Both the position numbers and the translations under genes were made by a program. Positions 19,720-28,436 of a DNA stretch of 64,000 bases are shown here, piece by piece. The stretch's first letter is position 1. Each line of letters starts with the position of its first letter. The notes beneath the pieces are model-generated. The model ran no database searches. It worked only from the letters and a program-made list of their open reading frames with translations, and was not told where the DNA came from. The stretch is from Desulfosudis oleivorans (GTDB lineage: Bacteria > Desulfobacterota > Desulfobacteria > Desulfobacterales > SURF-7): the NCBI GenBank assembly GCA_020723305.1, contig DYJC01000018.1, positions 35,196 through 99,195 on the forward strand, given 5' to 3'.

Positions 19720-21004
19720 TCATTCATGGAACTGCCGGAAGCGGAGCCGGAAGATTCAGATTCTTTTGATTCTTCTCACTGTATTTTCGATGTGTGCATG
19801 CGGGTTTTTCCATATTCAGCAGCGGGACAGCGCTGTTTCGGAAAATCCCGTAAGAGAAGAGGGGGAGACTGCCGGCACGATTTACAATTCAGCTCTTCTC
19901 ATGGGAGAGGTCATCAGCAGAGAGGACTATGATTACCCGGTAATGGTGGTTGCATACCCGCTTTCTTTTTCCAGCGATCCTGTTCAGGATTATATCATTC
20001 TGGATCATGCAGCTCCTTTTACGATGTATGTTCCGGAAGGGAAGTATCGGCTGTATGTCATCAGCGACAGCAACAATGACACTTTTTTTGAAGGTTCGGA
20101 AGTCTCCGGCATCTTCAACAACGGAGAAGAGCTTCTGATCCGAAAGGGAGAGGTCAGAAAGGGTCTTCGTATAGTAACCGATATCAAGGCAGCTCAAAAG
20201 ATTCCTTTTCCCCGTGAATTTTCATTCCGGGATGATATCAATGCCATAACCTATCTGGGAAGGAACGGCCAGGTTCGAAAGATCTACGATGAGATGTTTT
20301 CATTGAAAAATGCAGAGGCCGGATTGTGGAAGCCTTCCTCCTTTATGAAGGCCTATGGGGCCAATATCTATTTTATGGAAAAATATGATCCAAAAAAAAT
20401 ACCGGTCTTATTTGTTCACGGAACAGAGGGAAGTCCTCAGAACTGGGTGTTCTACTGGATTCGCCTGGACCGGAAGCGATATCAGCCCTGGTTTTTTTAC
20501 TATCCGGCTGGTATGCACCTTTCCCTTGCTTCCCGGATACTGCATGAAAACCTGATCTCCCTGAAGCAGCAATATGGCTTTGACGGAATCGCGCTGGCAG
20601 CACACAGTATCGGCGGATTTGTCACAAGAGCGATGTTGATCGACCCGGAATTCAGGAAAGATCTGTCTTTTGTAAAACTATATATTACCTTTGCCACACC
20701 CTGGTCCGGGTTTGATTCGGCAGACACCGCTGTTCGTTATTCTTTTAAAAAATTGCCGACCTGGTTTGATGTGGGTACAAGAAGTGCTTTTGGCAAGCGA
20801 ATCATGAGGGCAAGACTTCCCGAATCAATAAACTATTACCTGTTTTACGGGAAGCAGGACAAGATCGCACAGGGAAAAGCAATCGATGATCGTGCATTTG
20901 CAGAGGCAAAGGCGCACTTTGCATTTGATTGCGACCATGAGACGATTTTATCGGATCGGAAGGTTTTTGATCAATTTGATCGGATATTGGAACAGGAGCT
21001 TTAA
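19706..21004 (+). CDS. Exported alpha/beta-hydrolase (lipase/esterase-like)
   Basis: A 432-residue protein when started at 19706. The N-terminus has a basic stretch and a hydrophobic segment ending CAC, a possible lipoprotein signal. The alpha/beta-hydrolase core is clear: oxyanion region LFVHGTEGSP, nucleophile elbow AHSIGG with S301, an acid in the YGKQDKIA loop, and a likely catalytic histidine in DCDHETI. The middle domain (residues about 60-190) resembles beta-sandwich modules preceding such hydrolases. It overlaps the ankyrin gene upstream. Substrate unknown; membrane lipids or esters are plausible. The start is uncertain because no good ribosome site is present. Confidence 0.78.
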   Translation: MHPDSHSWNCRKRSRKIQILLILLTVFSMCACGFFHIQQRDSAVSENPVREEGETAGTIYNSALLMGEVISREDYDYPVMVVAYPLSFSSDPVQDYIILDHAAPFTMYVPEGKYRLYVISDSNNDTFFEGSEVSGIFNNGEELLIRKGEVRKGLRIVTDIKAAQKIPFPREFSFRDDINAITYLGRNGQVRKIYDEMFSLKNAEAGLWKPSSFMKAYGANIYFMEKYDPKKIPVLFVHGTEGSPQNWVFYWIRLDRKRYQPWFFYYPAGMHLSLASRILHENLISLKQQYGFDGIALAAHSIGGFVTRAMLIDPEFRKDLSFVKLYITFATPWSGFDSADTAVRYSFKKLPTWFDVGTRSAFGKRIMRARLPESINYYLFYGKQDKIAQGKAIDDRAFAEAKAHFAFDCDHETILSDRKVFDQFDRILEQEL

Positions 21005-21055
21005 GATAAAGCCACAACAGATGAAACGAATGATCAAGATCATGGAGACGCTGTC

Positions 21056-24000
21056 ATGAAAAACAATCAAAAAAAAGAGATCATCCGGGAAGCCATTGTT
21101 TTGGCAACAAAATGGCAGGAAAGAGCCAACTCGCTTCTGACCGCAGAGGAAAGAGGAATTCAGGAACAGATGATGAGGCTCTTGACTCATCCCCTGGACA
21201 AGGTGATTCTGACAAAGATGATTGACCAGAGTTTCCGTTCGGAAAATACCCATCGTGTTGCAGACCAGATCAATTATCTTCTTCGAAACAGCGGTGTTCC
21301 GGAATTTTTTTCATCTGTGGAAAAGCTTCTGGTTCAGATGTTTCTCAGCGTAGGACGGCACATTCCAAACCTTGCAGTTCCCAAGATGATCGACAAGATG
21401 CGGCATGACAGCAGCCGCGCCATTATCCCGGGAGAGCCGGATGTGCTGCATGAGCATCTTCGGAAACGCAAACAGCAGGGTGTCCGGATGAACATCAACC
21501 ATCTTGGGGAAGCGGTTCTGGGAGAAGCCGAGGCAAAATATCGTCTGGAAACCTATGTTCAGGATTTGCAGAACCCTGAGATCGAGTATATCTCCGTTAA
21601 AATCTCCACGATCTATTCCCAGATTCATGCCCTGGCATTTGAGCACACCATCTCCATACTGAAAGAAAGACTGTCTCTTTTATACCGGACGGCTGCAAAA
21701 AACAGGTTTGTGAGAAAAGACGGGACAGAAGTTCCGAAATTTGTGAACCTGGATATGGAAGAGTACCGGGATCTTGCGATTACGGCTAAAGCATTTACCG
21801 AAACACTGGATCAACCGGAGTTTAAAAATCATTCCGCAGGAATTGTGCTCCAGGCTTATCTGCCGGACTCTTTCCCCATGCAGAAACAGTTGACCCATTG
21901 GGCCATGCATCGGGTTCAACAGGGCGGAAGTCCGATCAAAATCCGTATTGTAAAAGGAGCCAATATGGAGATGGAGATGGTGGAATCCGCCCTTCAGAAC
22001 TGGCCGCTTGCCACCTATGACCAAAAGCTTCATGTGGATGCAAATTATAAAAGGATGGTAGCATATGGCATGGAATTGGATCATATCCGGGCTGTACATC
22101 TGGGCATTGCTTCCCATAACCTGTTTGAACTTGCCTATGCCTGCAAGGTTGCGGAAAAAAATGGAGTGAGAGAATATTTATCCTTTGAAATGCTGGAAGG
22201 CATGGCAGACCATATAAGGCGCGCCATTTGTGAAACCGGGGAAGAGATGGTTCTGTATGCTCCGGTTGCAACCAGAGAGCAGTTTATCAGCGCTATAGCC
22301 TATTTGGTCCGGAGACTGGATGAAAACACGGCGGAAGAGAATTTTCTGAGATATTCTCCAAGTTTGAAACCCGGATCAGAGGAGTGGCGGTTTCTGGAAA
22401 AACAGTTTGTGGAATCCTGTGAAGCCATAAATGAAGCGCTAATGGGACCGAACCGGATCCAGAACCGGAAAACGGAAATCTTTTCTTCCACAATCGGGAC
22501 TTTTTATCAGCACCATTTTGTGAACGAACCGGATACGGACTGGTGTATGCCTGGAAACCGGGAATGGGCCAATGAGATCCGGGATCAATGGAAAAAAAAC
22601 CCGGAAGATACTCCTCTTGCAATCCCCGTGGTTGTGGGAGGGGAGGAGATCTTTACGGATCGGGATATCCGGGAGTGTATAGACCCTTCCCAGCTTCCGG
22701 AAAAAATCTGTGTTGCCGGATTTGCACTTGCCGGAATTCAGGATGCGGAGAAAGCAATTGCAACAGCAAAAAATGATCCGGATCACTGGAGGGATTTTAC
22801 CCAAAAGGAAAGGCATGAAATTCTTTCCAGGGTGGCCATGAGACTCCGGGAATCAAGGAAAGATCTGATCGGTGCTGCCATGGCCGGCACCGGAAAAATA
22901 ATCATGGAAGCGGATGCGGAGGTTTCCGAGGCGATTGATTTTGCGGAATACTACCCCTTTTCCGCAGAAACCTTTTCCAGGCTGGAAGGAGTGGAATGCC
23001 GGGGAAAAGGAGTCAACCTGGTGTTGTCTCCCTGGAATTTTCCCATTGCCATTCCCTGTGGAGGGATTATTGCCGGTCTGGCTGCGGGGAATACAGTTAT
23101 TTTCAAACCTTCTTCGGAAGCGGTTTTGCCCGCGTGGATACTATGCGGGTGTTTCTGGAAAGCAGGCATTTCAAGGAATACACTTCAGTTCCTTCCCTGT
23201 TCCGGTTCAGAGGCCGGGGCAAGACTCACCCGGCATCCGGATATACAGACTGTGATATTGACCGGTGGAACCGAAACCGGTCTCCGGATTTTGAAACACC
23301 GCCCGAACCTGGATCTGGCTGCTGAAACCGGAGGGAAAAATGCCACCATTGTCACCGCCATGTCGGACCGGGATCAGGCCATTAAAAACTTAGTTTATTC
23401 GGCCTTTGGCAACTGCGGGCAGAAGTGCTCCGCCACCTCTCTGCTGATTCTGGAGAAGGAGGTCTATGAAGATGATTCATTTGGAAAACAACTGGCAGAC
23501 GCCGTAAGAAGCTATCATGTCGGATCAGTCTGGGATTTCAAGAATAAGATCGGCCCGCTGATCCATAGGCCTGGAGAAGATCTTTACAATGCATTGACCC
23601 GGCTGGAAGAAGGAGAACGCTGGCTGCTTTCGCCTGCGAACATTCTGAACAACCCGCTGATGTGGACGCCCGGAATTAAATGGGGAGTGAAGCCTGGTTC
23701 ATACACCCACCATACGGAATTTTTCGGGCCGGTACTTGGGGTGATGTGCGCGGAAGATCTGGATCAGGCGATCACACTGGTCAATCAGACTGGATATGGC
23801 CTGACCTCCGGTCTGGAAAGCCTGGATCAACGGGAGCATGAGATTTGGAAATCCAGGATCGAGGCTGGAAATCTGTATATCAACCGGGGAACCACCGGTG
23901 CCATTGTTCTTCGGCAGCCGTTTGGCGGAATGAAAAAGTCAGCTCTCGGTGCCGGGATCAAGGCAGGAGGACCCAACTATGTATCCCAGTTCATGGATTT

Positions 24001-24664
24001 CCAGGAAACCGGGAATCCCCGGATCGGAGCCATCCGGGGGGAATACCTATTGCAGCGCCTGGCCAACTCGTGGCAGCGGGAAACTTCCTGGGGTAAATTT
24101 CCGGATTTGAAAGAGGATCTTCAAAAAACAGCTATGGCCATAGAAAGCTATCTGTACTGGATGGAAGAGGAGTTTGCCCAGGTCAAGGATTATTTTCATC
24201 TTAGGGGGCAGGATAACCAGGTAAAATATCTGCCGGTCGGCACCGTGATGGTAAGGCTGAACGAAAAGGATTCCCTGTTTGATACATTAGCCCGGATTGC
24301 TGCGGTTCAGATCAGCGGCTGTAAATTGATGATCAGCATCCCTACAGGTATGAGCAACTCCGTGACCTGTTTTTTGAACAATCATGAAGGCAGAAAGCTG
24401 ACCGGGGATAAACCGTTCATGTACCAAACAGATCAGGATGTGGCGGATTCCATGCATAGAGTTCATCGGATTCGATACGCAGCACCGGAGCGTGTTCCGG
24501 AAATTGTTTTTCAGGCAGCGGCAAAGACCGGTTTTTACATAACCCGGAGGCCGGTTCTGATGGAGGGAAGGATCGAAATGCTCCACTACTTCAGGGAACA
24601 GAGCATCTGCGACAACTATCACCGGTATGGCAATCTGGGAGAGCGGGCAGTTCTGAATACGTAA
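21056..24664 (+). CDS. putA: Bifunctional proline dehydrogenase / glutamate-semialdehyde dehydrogenase
   Basis: A 1202-residue enzyme that oxidises proline to glutamate in two steps. The N-terminal half is the FAD-dependent PRODH barrel (RIVKGANMEME, then YEL..R-type stretches). The C-terminal half is an aldehyde dehydrogenase with catalytic C791 in GQKCSA, the general base in AAETGGKN, and NAD-binding LSPWNFP. There is no N-terminal ribbon-helix-helix, so it is a non-regulatory PutA. Downstream of the ALDH core there are about 200 extra residues, as in longer PutA forms. It allows proline to be used as carbon, nitrogen and electron source. It stands alone, 51 bases after the hydrolase gene. 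Confidence 0.95.
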   Translation: MKNNQKKEIIREAIVLATKWQERANSLLTAEERGIQEQMMRLLTHPLDKVILTKMIDQSFRSENTHRVADQINYLLRNSGVPEFFSSVEKLLVQMFLSVGRHIPNLAVPKMIDKMRHDSSRAIIPGEPDVLHEHLRKRKQQGVRMNINHLGEAVLGEAEAKYRLETYVQDLQNPEIEYISVKISTIYSQIHALAFEHTISILKERLSLLYRTAAKNRFVRKDGTEVPKFVNLDMEEYRDLAITAKAFTETLDQPEFKNHSAGIVLQAYLPDSFPMQKQLTHWAMHRVQQGGSPIKIRIVKGANMEMEMVESALQNWPLATYDQKLHVDANYKRMVAYGMELDHIRAVHLGIASHNLFELAYACKVAEKNGVREYLSFEMLEGMADHIRRAICETGEEMVLYAPVATREQFISAIAYLVRRLDENTAEENFLRYSPSLKPGSEEWRFLEKQFVESCEAINEALMGPNRIQNRKTEIFSSTIGTFYQHHFVNEPDTDWCMPGNREWANEIRDQWKKNPEDTPLAIPVVVGGEEIFTDRDIRECIDPSQLPEKICVAGFALAGIQDAEKAIATAKNDPDHWRDFTQKERHEILSRVAMRLRESRKDLIGAAMAGTGKIIMEADAEVSEAIDFAEYYPFSAETFSRLEGVECRGKGVNLVLSPWNFPIAIPCGGIIAGLAAGNTVIFKPSSEAVLPAWILCGCFWKAGISRNTLQFLPCSGSEAGARLTRHPDIQTVILTGGTETGLRILKHRPNLDLAAETGGKNATIVTAMSDRDQAIKNLVYSAFGNCGQKCSATSLLILEKEVYEDDSFGKQLADAVRSYHVGSVWDFKNKIGPLIHRPGEDLYNALTRLEEGERWLLSPANILNNPLMWTPGIKWGVKPGSYTHHTEFFGPVLGVMCAEDLDQAITLVNQTGYGLTSGLESLDQREHEIWKSRIEAGNLYINRGTTGAIVLRQPFGGMKKSALGAGIKAGGPNYVSQFMDFQETGNPRIGAIRGEYLLQRLANSWQRETSWGKFPDLKEDLQKTAMAIESYLYWMEEEFAQVKDYFHLRGQDNQVKYLPVGTVMVRLNEKDSLFDTLARIAAVQISGCKLMISIPTGMSNSVTCFLNNHEGRKLTGDKPFMYQTDQDVADSMHRVHRIRYAAPERVPEIVFQAAAKTGFYITRRPVLMEGRIEMLHYFREQSICDNYHRYGNLGERAVLNT

Positions 24665-24691
24665 ATATTGGCGACTAATAATCCTGATTTT

Positions 24692-24718
24692 TCGTCATGC
24701 CGGTGGAAACCGGCATCC
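24692..24718. repeat. Hairpin repeat (CGTCA-stem-loop-CC type), copy 1
   Basis: ATGCCGG at 24697-24703 pairs with CCGGCAT at 24710-24716 around a TGGAAA loop, preceded by CGTC and followed by CC. The same layout occurs at 26308-26333. These resemble short dispersed intergenic repeats common in Deltaproteobacteria. It may also act as putA's terminator but lacks a T-run. Confidence 0.6.
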
Positions 24719-24792
24719 AGAATACTTTGCCGATACTGATTTTATCCCCCTATAATTGCGCTATATAAAAAAATACATAGAAAAAAAACAGT

Positions 24793-24827
24793 TTGACAAT
24801 ATATCATATCTGACATAATATCTGCTT
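24793..24827 (+). promoter_or_regulatory. Strong promoter of the first toxin-antitoxin pair (leaderless)
   Basis: TTGACA at 24793-24798, 17-base spacer, TAATAT at 24816-24821. Only six bases separate the -10 from the ATG at 24828 and there is no ribosome site, so the transcript probably begins at the start codon. Two direct copies of ATATCTG (24806-24812 and 24818-24824) overlap the -10 and may be antitoxin half-sites. Confidence 0.7.
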
Positions 24828-25178
24828 ATGAGTCCTTATGATAAACCACTGGTGTGGATGCATGGAGAAATTTTAACGCCGCCGTTTTCTAAATCCGCCA
24901 GGATTGAAACTGGTTATTTGCTCCGGCAGTTACAGAAAGGGATCGTTTTATCACTCCCCCAGTCCAGACCGATGCCTTCTATCGGGACAGGTTGTCATGA
25001 GTTGAGGATAAACGATGAAAGTATTACCTGGCGCATAATATATAAAATCTATTCAGATGCTATACTAATCCTTGAAGTTTTCGATAAAAAAACAAACAAA
25101 ACCCCGACATCAGTCATCGATATATGTAAACAAAGAATCAGGCGTTTTGATATAGATGTCAAAAAAGGGAATCGATAA
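24828..25178 (+). CDS. HigB/Gp49-like toxin of a type II toxin-antitoxin pair
   Basis: A 116-residue RelE-fold protein of the Gp49/HigB type, with the pattern GHELRIND...WRIIYKIYSDAILILEVFDKKT near the centre, typical of mRNA-cleaving toxins. It precedes its antitoxin, the HigBA order, with three bases between them. Transcription probably starts at the ATG itself. The basic tail (KQRIRRFDIDVKKGNR) fits ribosome binding. Confidence 0.85.
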   Translation: MSPYDKPLVWMHGEILTPPFSKSARIETGYLLRQLQKGIVLSLPQSRPMPSIGTGCHELRINDESITWRIIYKIYSDAILILEVFDKKTNKTPTSVIDICKQRIRRFDIDVKKGNR

Positions 25179-25181
25179 AAA

Positions 25182-25490
25182 ATGAAAAATACTAAAAAGA
25201 AAATTTTGAAATCAAAAGGTTATACAATAGGATCAGCCGAAGATTTCTTGGGGCTTAGCAAAGAAGAATCGGAATACATTGAACTGAAGCTGGCACTCAG
25301 TGGGGTGCTGGCTGAACAGCGCAAACGAAAAAATCTAACTCAAAGCCAGTTGGCAAAACTACTGAAATCCAGCCAGTCCCGTGTTGCCAAAATGGAAAGC
25401 GGCGATCCGACGGTATCATTGGATTTGTTGATTAAATCGTTGTTTGCTATTGGGGCGACAAAGAAGAGTATCGCAAAAGCATTCCATTGA
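25182..25490 (+). CDS. HigA-like HTH antitoxin
   Basis: A 102-residue protein with an Xre HTH (KNLTQSQLAKLLKSSQSRVAKMESG) in the second half and a helical N-terminal part that would wrap the toxin. It follows the toxin by three bases. It should neutralise the toxin and repress the shared promoter at 24793. Confidence 0.85.
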   Translation: MKNTKKKILKSKGYTIGSAEDFLGLSKEESEYIELKLALSGVLAEQRKRKNLTQSQLAKLLKSSQSRVAKMESGDPTVSLDLLIKSLFAIGATKKSIAKAFH

Positions 25491-25546
25491 ATCCAATTGA
25501 GAGAACACCAACAGGCGAGGAGCCGAACGCACCGAACATCGATGAA

Positions 25547-25852
25547 TCAGACAAATGCCTCAAGCCCCTTTCTTTCGATGATATCCAATAATTTTTTGGA
25601 TGCGCCGGTTGGCCGTTTATTCCCCTGTTCCCATTTTTGCACTGTAGACGGACTGATATTGAATATGGATGCTAGTGCGGCTTGACTCAATCTGAGTTTT
25701 TTCCGAATGGAAATGATTCTTTCCGGCGAATACTCTTTTACTTCCGGCAGGCATAAGCCCTGAATGTTTTTCATGGTAACCTCATCAATGATACCGCCTT
25801 TATGAAGGTCGGTCACGGTGTTGATGATGGATTTTGAAATTGTATTTCTCAT
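25547..25852 (-). CDS. HTH antitoxin (NadS/HigA-like)
   Basis: A 101-residue Xre-type protein. The HTH is KLRLSQAALASIFNISPSTVQKWEQG, and the N-terminus (DLHKGGIIDEVTMKNI) matches the NadS-type antitoxins that pair with RelE-like toxins. Its start overlaps the toxin stop by four bases (ATGA). Its end lies 56 bases from the end of the oppositely oriented first pair. Confidence 0.82.
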   Translation of the reverse strand: MRNTISKSIINTVTDLHKGGIIDEVTMKNIQGLCLPEVKEYSPERIISIRKKLRLSQAALASIFNISPSTVQKWEQGNKRPTGASKKLLDIIERKGLEAFV

Positions 25853-26217
25853 GGTTTCACCTCGATAAAATTTCCGTTCTTTATGGCTATTTCCAGTTTT
25901 TCATTTGAAATTGAGAATAAAACCTTTGCCAATTCTTTGAAAGCCCGAAGCTCCTTGGAAGACAGATTTGATTTTTCATTCTTGGCAAATCCATGAATAA
26001 AAAATGCCCGGTCAGAAAAGTTATAGCAAATAATTGTTCTTCCGCTGCCGCTTTTTCCTCTGCCCTGGAAACGAATACGTTTTTTGATTATATTACCACC
26101 CAGGTCTGCTTCAAAAATACTATTTTCAACCTCGTTCAACGCATTTAAAAGTTCAGAATTTGGTATGTTTTGTTTTTGCGCCCATTTTGCAAAATGTTTG
26201 GTCATCAGTTTTTTCAT
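25849..26217 (-). CDS. RelE/HigB-type toxin
   Basis: A 122-residue RelE-like toxin when started at 26217; the sequence FAKWAQKQNIPNSELLNALNEVENS, then RIRFQGRGKSGSGRTIICYN and FFIHGFAKNEKSNL is typical of the family whose toxins are encoded before a NadS-like antitoxin. A longer frame to 26271 would include the promoter; the geometry of that promoter supports 26217. The two genes overlap by four bases. The family cleaves mRNA at the ribosome. Confidence 0.82.
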   Translation of the reverse strand: MKKLMTKHFAKWAQKQNIPNSELLNALNEVENSIFEADLGGNIIKKRIRFQGRGKSGSGRTIICYNFSDRAFFIHGFAKNEKSNLSSKELRAFKELAKVLFSISNEKLEIAIKNGNFIEVKP

Positions 26218-26253
26218 GTTATTCAATATAGCACTAAGTGATATAGTTTTCAA
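26218..26253 (-). promoter_or_regulatory. Promoter and operator of the second toxin-antitoxin pair (leaderless)
   Basis: On the minus strand TTGAAA (26253-26248), 17-base spacer, TATATT (26230-26225), then seven bases to the ATG at 26217 with no ribosome site. The palindrome CACTAAGTG at 26232-26240 sits in the spacer and is a good candidate operator for the antitoxin. Confidence 0.65.
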
Positions 26254-26271
26254 TGGGAAAAAAAAACACAC

Positions 26272-26560
26272 TTTTTAATCAAGTTGTATCTGAATAAAAG
26301 CATTTCCGTCACTCCGGGCAATAGCCGGAGTCCGATGTATTATGAAATGAATATGTTGGGCCTTTTTATGAAGAATTGATCTGGATAAGAAGATTGGGAT
26401 GAGGGGACACAGGTTTGTCTTCTATACTGATGACTTTTTCATTCTTGTGAAAAGTCTCCGGGCAGAAGTTAGAGTGTTCCGAAGTATCTATTGGTTTTTC
26501 AACCGCAGGCTAAAATTCGATCTGTTCTTTAAGATTCAAGATCCCGATATTTTCTGACTA
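26272..26560. other. Intergenic region with hairpin repeat, no gene recognised
   Basis: No open frame with family resemblance is seen. It holds the hairpin repeat at 26308-26333 and otherwise AT-rich sequence. Confidence 0.5.
26308..26333. repeat. Hairpin repeat (CGTCA-stem-loop-CC type), copy 2
   Basis: ACTCCGG at 26311-26317 pairs with CCGGAGT at 26325-26331 around a seven-base loop, preceded by CGTC and followed by CC, as in the copy at 24692. The two copies bracket the double toxin-antitoxin block. Confidence 0.55.
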
Positions 26561-27097
26561 TTAAAATTCATTGGGAAGCACTCCATCTTTTTGCAATTTT
26601 TCTAACTTCTCTTTGAGCAATTGCTCATATTTGGATGATGAGAGTCCATTCACCAGTTCAACTTCTCTTTGCCGGCCTTTTTGTATAACTATTGGTAGTT
26701 TTAACAATGTTTTTTTACCAGTATCGGTCTTATAAAAGGCTATTATGTCGTTCAGTTCCTTCAAAGTGAATTCTTCTGAATATAGAGTTGCATAAACATT
26801 CTTCAGTTGTTTTTGGGTTTCCAGATCATTAAAATATGCATCCAAAACCTCCTTAATAACACCTACCAATATTTCGCTATATTTTTTTGTTTTTGGATTG
26901 CTTTCGTAACGTTCTTTCGCTGGCAATATTCCAAAATATATAAACTGCTGATAAACGGCTTCCTTATTAAATGTCATTTCAACCAGTTTCAGAGCCGTTG
27001 TAAAGCGGGTTTCCTTTTCCGTAGCGCCTGAATTACTATTCAGAGACGAAACAAAAACTATCATGATAACAAGAAAACAAGAAGACCTTTTAATCAT
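26561..27097 (-). CDS. Exported DUF2059 protein
   Basis: A 178-residue protein with a signal peptide (basic start, then FLVIMIVFVSSLNSNSGA). The C-terminal half carries the DUF2059 pattern FTLKELNDIIAFYKTDTGKKTLLKLP. Function of the family is unknown; members are small periplasmic helical proteins. The start at 27097 is favoured because GAGG lies just upstream; a GTG six bases earlier would overlap that site. It stands alone between the toxin-antitoxin block and a PIN protein. Confidence 0.8.
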   Translation of the reverse strand: MIKRSSCFLVIMIVFVSSLNSNSGATEKETRFTTALKLVEMTFNKEAVYQQFIYFGILPAKERYESNPKTKKYSEILVGVIKEVLDAYFNDLETQKQLKNVYATLYSEEFTLKELNDIIAFYKTDTGKKTLLKLPIVIQKGRQREVELVNGLSSSKYEQLLKEKLEKLQKDGVLPNEF

Positions 27098-27222
27098 TAC
27101 CACCTCATAGTATAGCCATTTTTAATTTTTTTACCGATAATGATGGAGTTGAGACTTGGGAAACACACCAGCGTTTTGCCGTCGATTCTCTATCAACATG
27201 TTTGGTCATGTAAAAACATCCA

Positions 27223-27999
27223 TCAAAGATCGGTCACGGAACAATTCTCAAACTCTCCATTTATGATCTGCTGACCGAAGTTGATGCAGTGCGCAATTGC
27301 TTCTTCCTTTGTCTTAAAGGTATTAGCAGCACTGAAATTTCGAATATTAACAGAACTGCCAGTGTCACGCCATATGCTTATATTGACTTTAAATTCTCCG
27401 GAATCAGTCAATTTATATGGTGCAGCTTGAATTCTGTAACCCTTATAGAACACAGAATCAATCTTAGCCTCTTGGGGCTTTTTAGTCATAGAGGGCTTTT
27501 CCAATGAACGACCCTTTGTTTGATTGTCCTGTATCTCTAACAAGTATTGTTTCACAATGCTCAAGAATTCACTTGGTGTGAGGACGACGACATTACAGCT
27601 CGAACGCAAATTAGCTGCCCGGCTCAATAAGCGAAAATCAGTCGTAATGAAGTATGAGCCGTATTTCTGAGCTTCAAAAATGTGCCTTGCATCTTGGAGA
27701 ATACTTTCTACCTTGCCGTTTCCAGCCAGAATCGTCTCGATTTTTCGAAGTAGTTTGTTTTCGTTATCGGTCAACGAAACGGCTATCGTGTAAATTAAAT
27801 TCGAGGCTTCTCGTTTAACCCAGGCCGGAGTGTTGGGATGCTTTATCTCTTTCTGAGTTGAATGTGCGATTTGGATTAGTAGCTTTCCGTCTTCGCAAAG
27901 TCCGAATATTTCATTGGAAGCATCATCCTCAGGTTTATATTTGGGGTCGAATGCGCAGGAGTCAATAAAACAGTTGCAGATAAGAGGATTTATAGTCAT
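27223..27999 (-). CDS. PIN-like nuclease fused to a CV_2116-like domain
   Basis: A 258-residue protein. Residues 10-150 have PIN-type spacing of acidic residues: FIDSCAFD at the start, DARHIFEAQ and TTDFRLLSR later, as in VapC-like ribonucleases. Residues about 185-250 (YKGYRIQAAPYKLTDSGEF, then FSAANTFKTKEEAIAHCINFG) match a small domain found alone in many proteobacterial proteins of unknown function (CV_2116-like). No antitoxin gene is seen beside it. The combination suggests an RNase whose partner specificity is set by the C-terminal domain, but this is inference. Confidence 0.65.
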   Translation of the reverse strand: MTINPLICNCFIDSCAFDPKYKPEDDASNEIFGLCEDGKLLIQIAHSTQKEIKHPNTPAWVKREASNLIYTIAVSLTDNENKLLRKIETILAGNGKVESILQDARHIFEAQKYGSYFITTDFRLLSRAANLRSSCNVVVLTPSEFLSIVKQYLLEIQDNQTKGRSLEKPSMTKKPQEAKIDSVFYKGYRIQAAPYKLTDSGEFKVNISIWRDTGSSVNIRNFSAANTFKTKEEAIAHCINFGQQIINGEFENCSVTDL

Positions 28000-28092
28000 T
28001 TATGAGTCTCTATCCTATTGGGACTGAACCGTTTATTCACAGGTCAAATTTCCCCTAATATTAAATAATTTCATTTTTTCGTAACAAGTTGT

Positions 28093-28122
28093 TTGAAAAA
28101 AGTGAAATGTTTCGTATATAAT
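28093..28122 (+). promoter_or_regulatory. Promoter upstream of the integrase remnant
   Basis: TTGAAA at 28093-28098 and TATAAT at 28117-28122 with an 18-base spacer, about 70 bases upstream of the truncated integrase start. It may still be active. Confidence 0.5.
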
Positions 28123-28193
28123 AAAACCCAGTTAACAAAAAATCAACCCCTGCTAACGATTAAGATTTACAACAGAATCATTTTTTAGATCTC

Positions 28194-28262
28194 ATGTCAA
28201 CACAAAATGACCGGAAACTGCTGGATGAAGTCCGTGAAATCATGCGGTTTAGGAATTCATGA
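28194..28262 (+). pseudogene. N-terminal remnant of an integron-type tyrosine recombinase
   Basis: Twenty-two codons reading MSTQNDRKLLDEVREIMRFR and then a stop. The K-L-L-D-E/Q-V-R-E-x-M-R block is how integron integrases (IntI type) begin their SAM-like core-binding domain. After it the similarity ends abruptly and no catalytic R-H-R-Y region follows, so only the first helix remains. It suggests that an integron or related element once stood here. Confidence 0.55.
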
Positions 28263-28436
28263 ATTCAGGGAACAACCATATTTAATTATTGGTAACATGT
28301 GAAAGATAAACAGGATGTTTCATGAATTGCTTCAGCACGGAAAACAAATTCAAAAGGGGCGCAGATCGGTCTTGATTCCGTCAAGCCCAATCCAGCACCC
28401 CTGTTGTATCCAAACAACATTTAACCCAAAACTGCC

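Larger units (their letters stand above)
28000..28436. other. Intergenic region with a decayed integrase start
   Basis: Contains a good promoter at 28093-28122 and the integrase remnant at 28194-28262. The rest (28263-28436) has no frame with recognisable similarity. Confidence 0.5.

Noticed and set aside
28194..28262. UGA at 28260 as a selenocysteine codon
   Set aside because: The sequence after it has no resemblance to an integrase and no SECIS-like hairpin; a truncated pseudogene is simpler.
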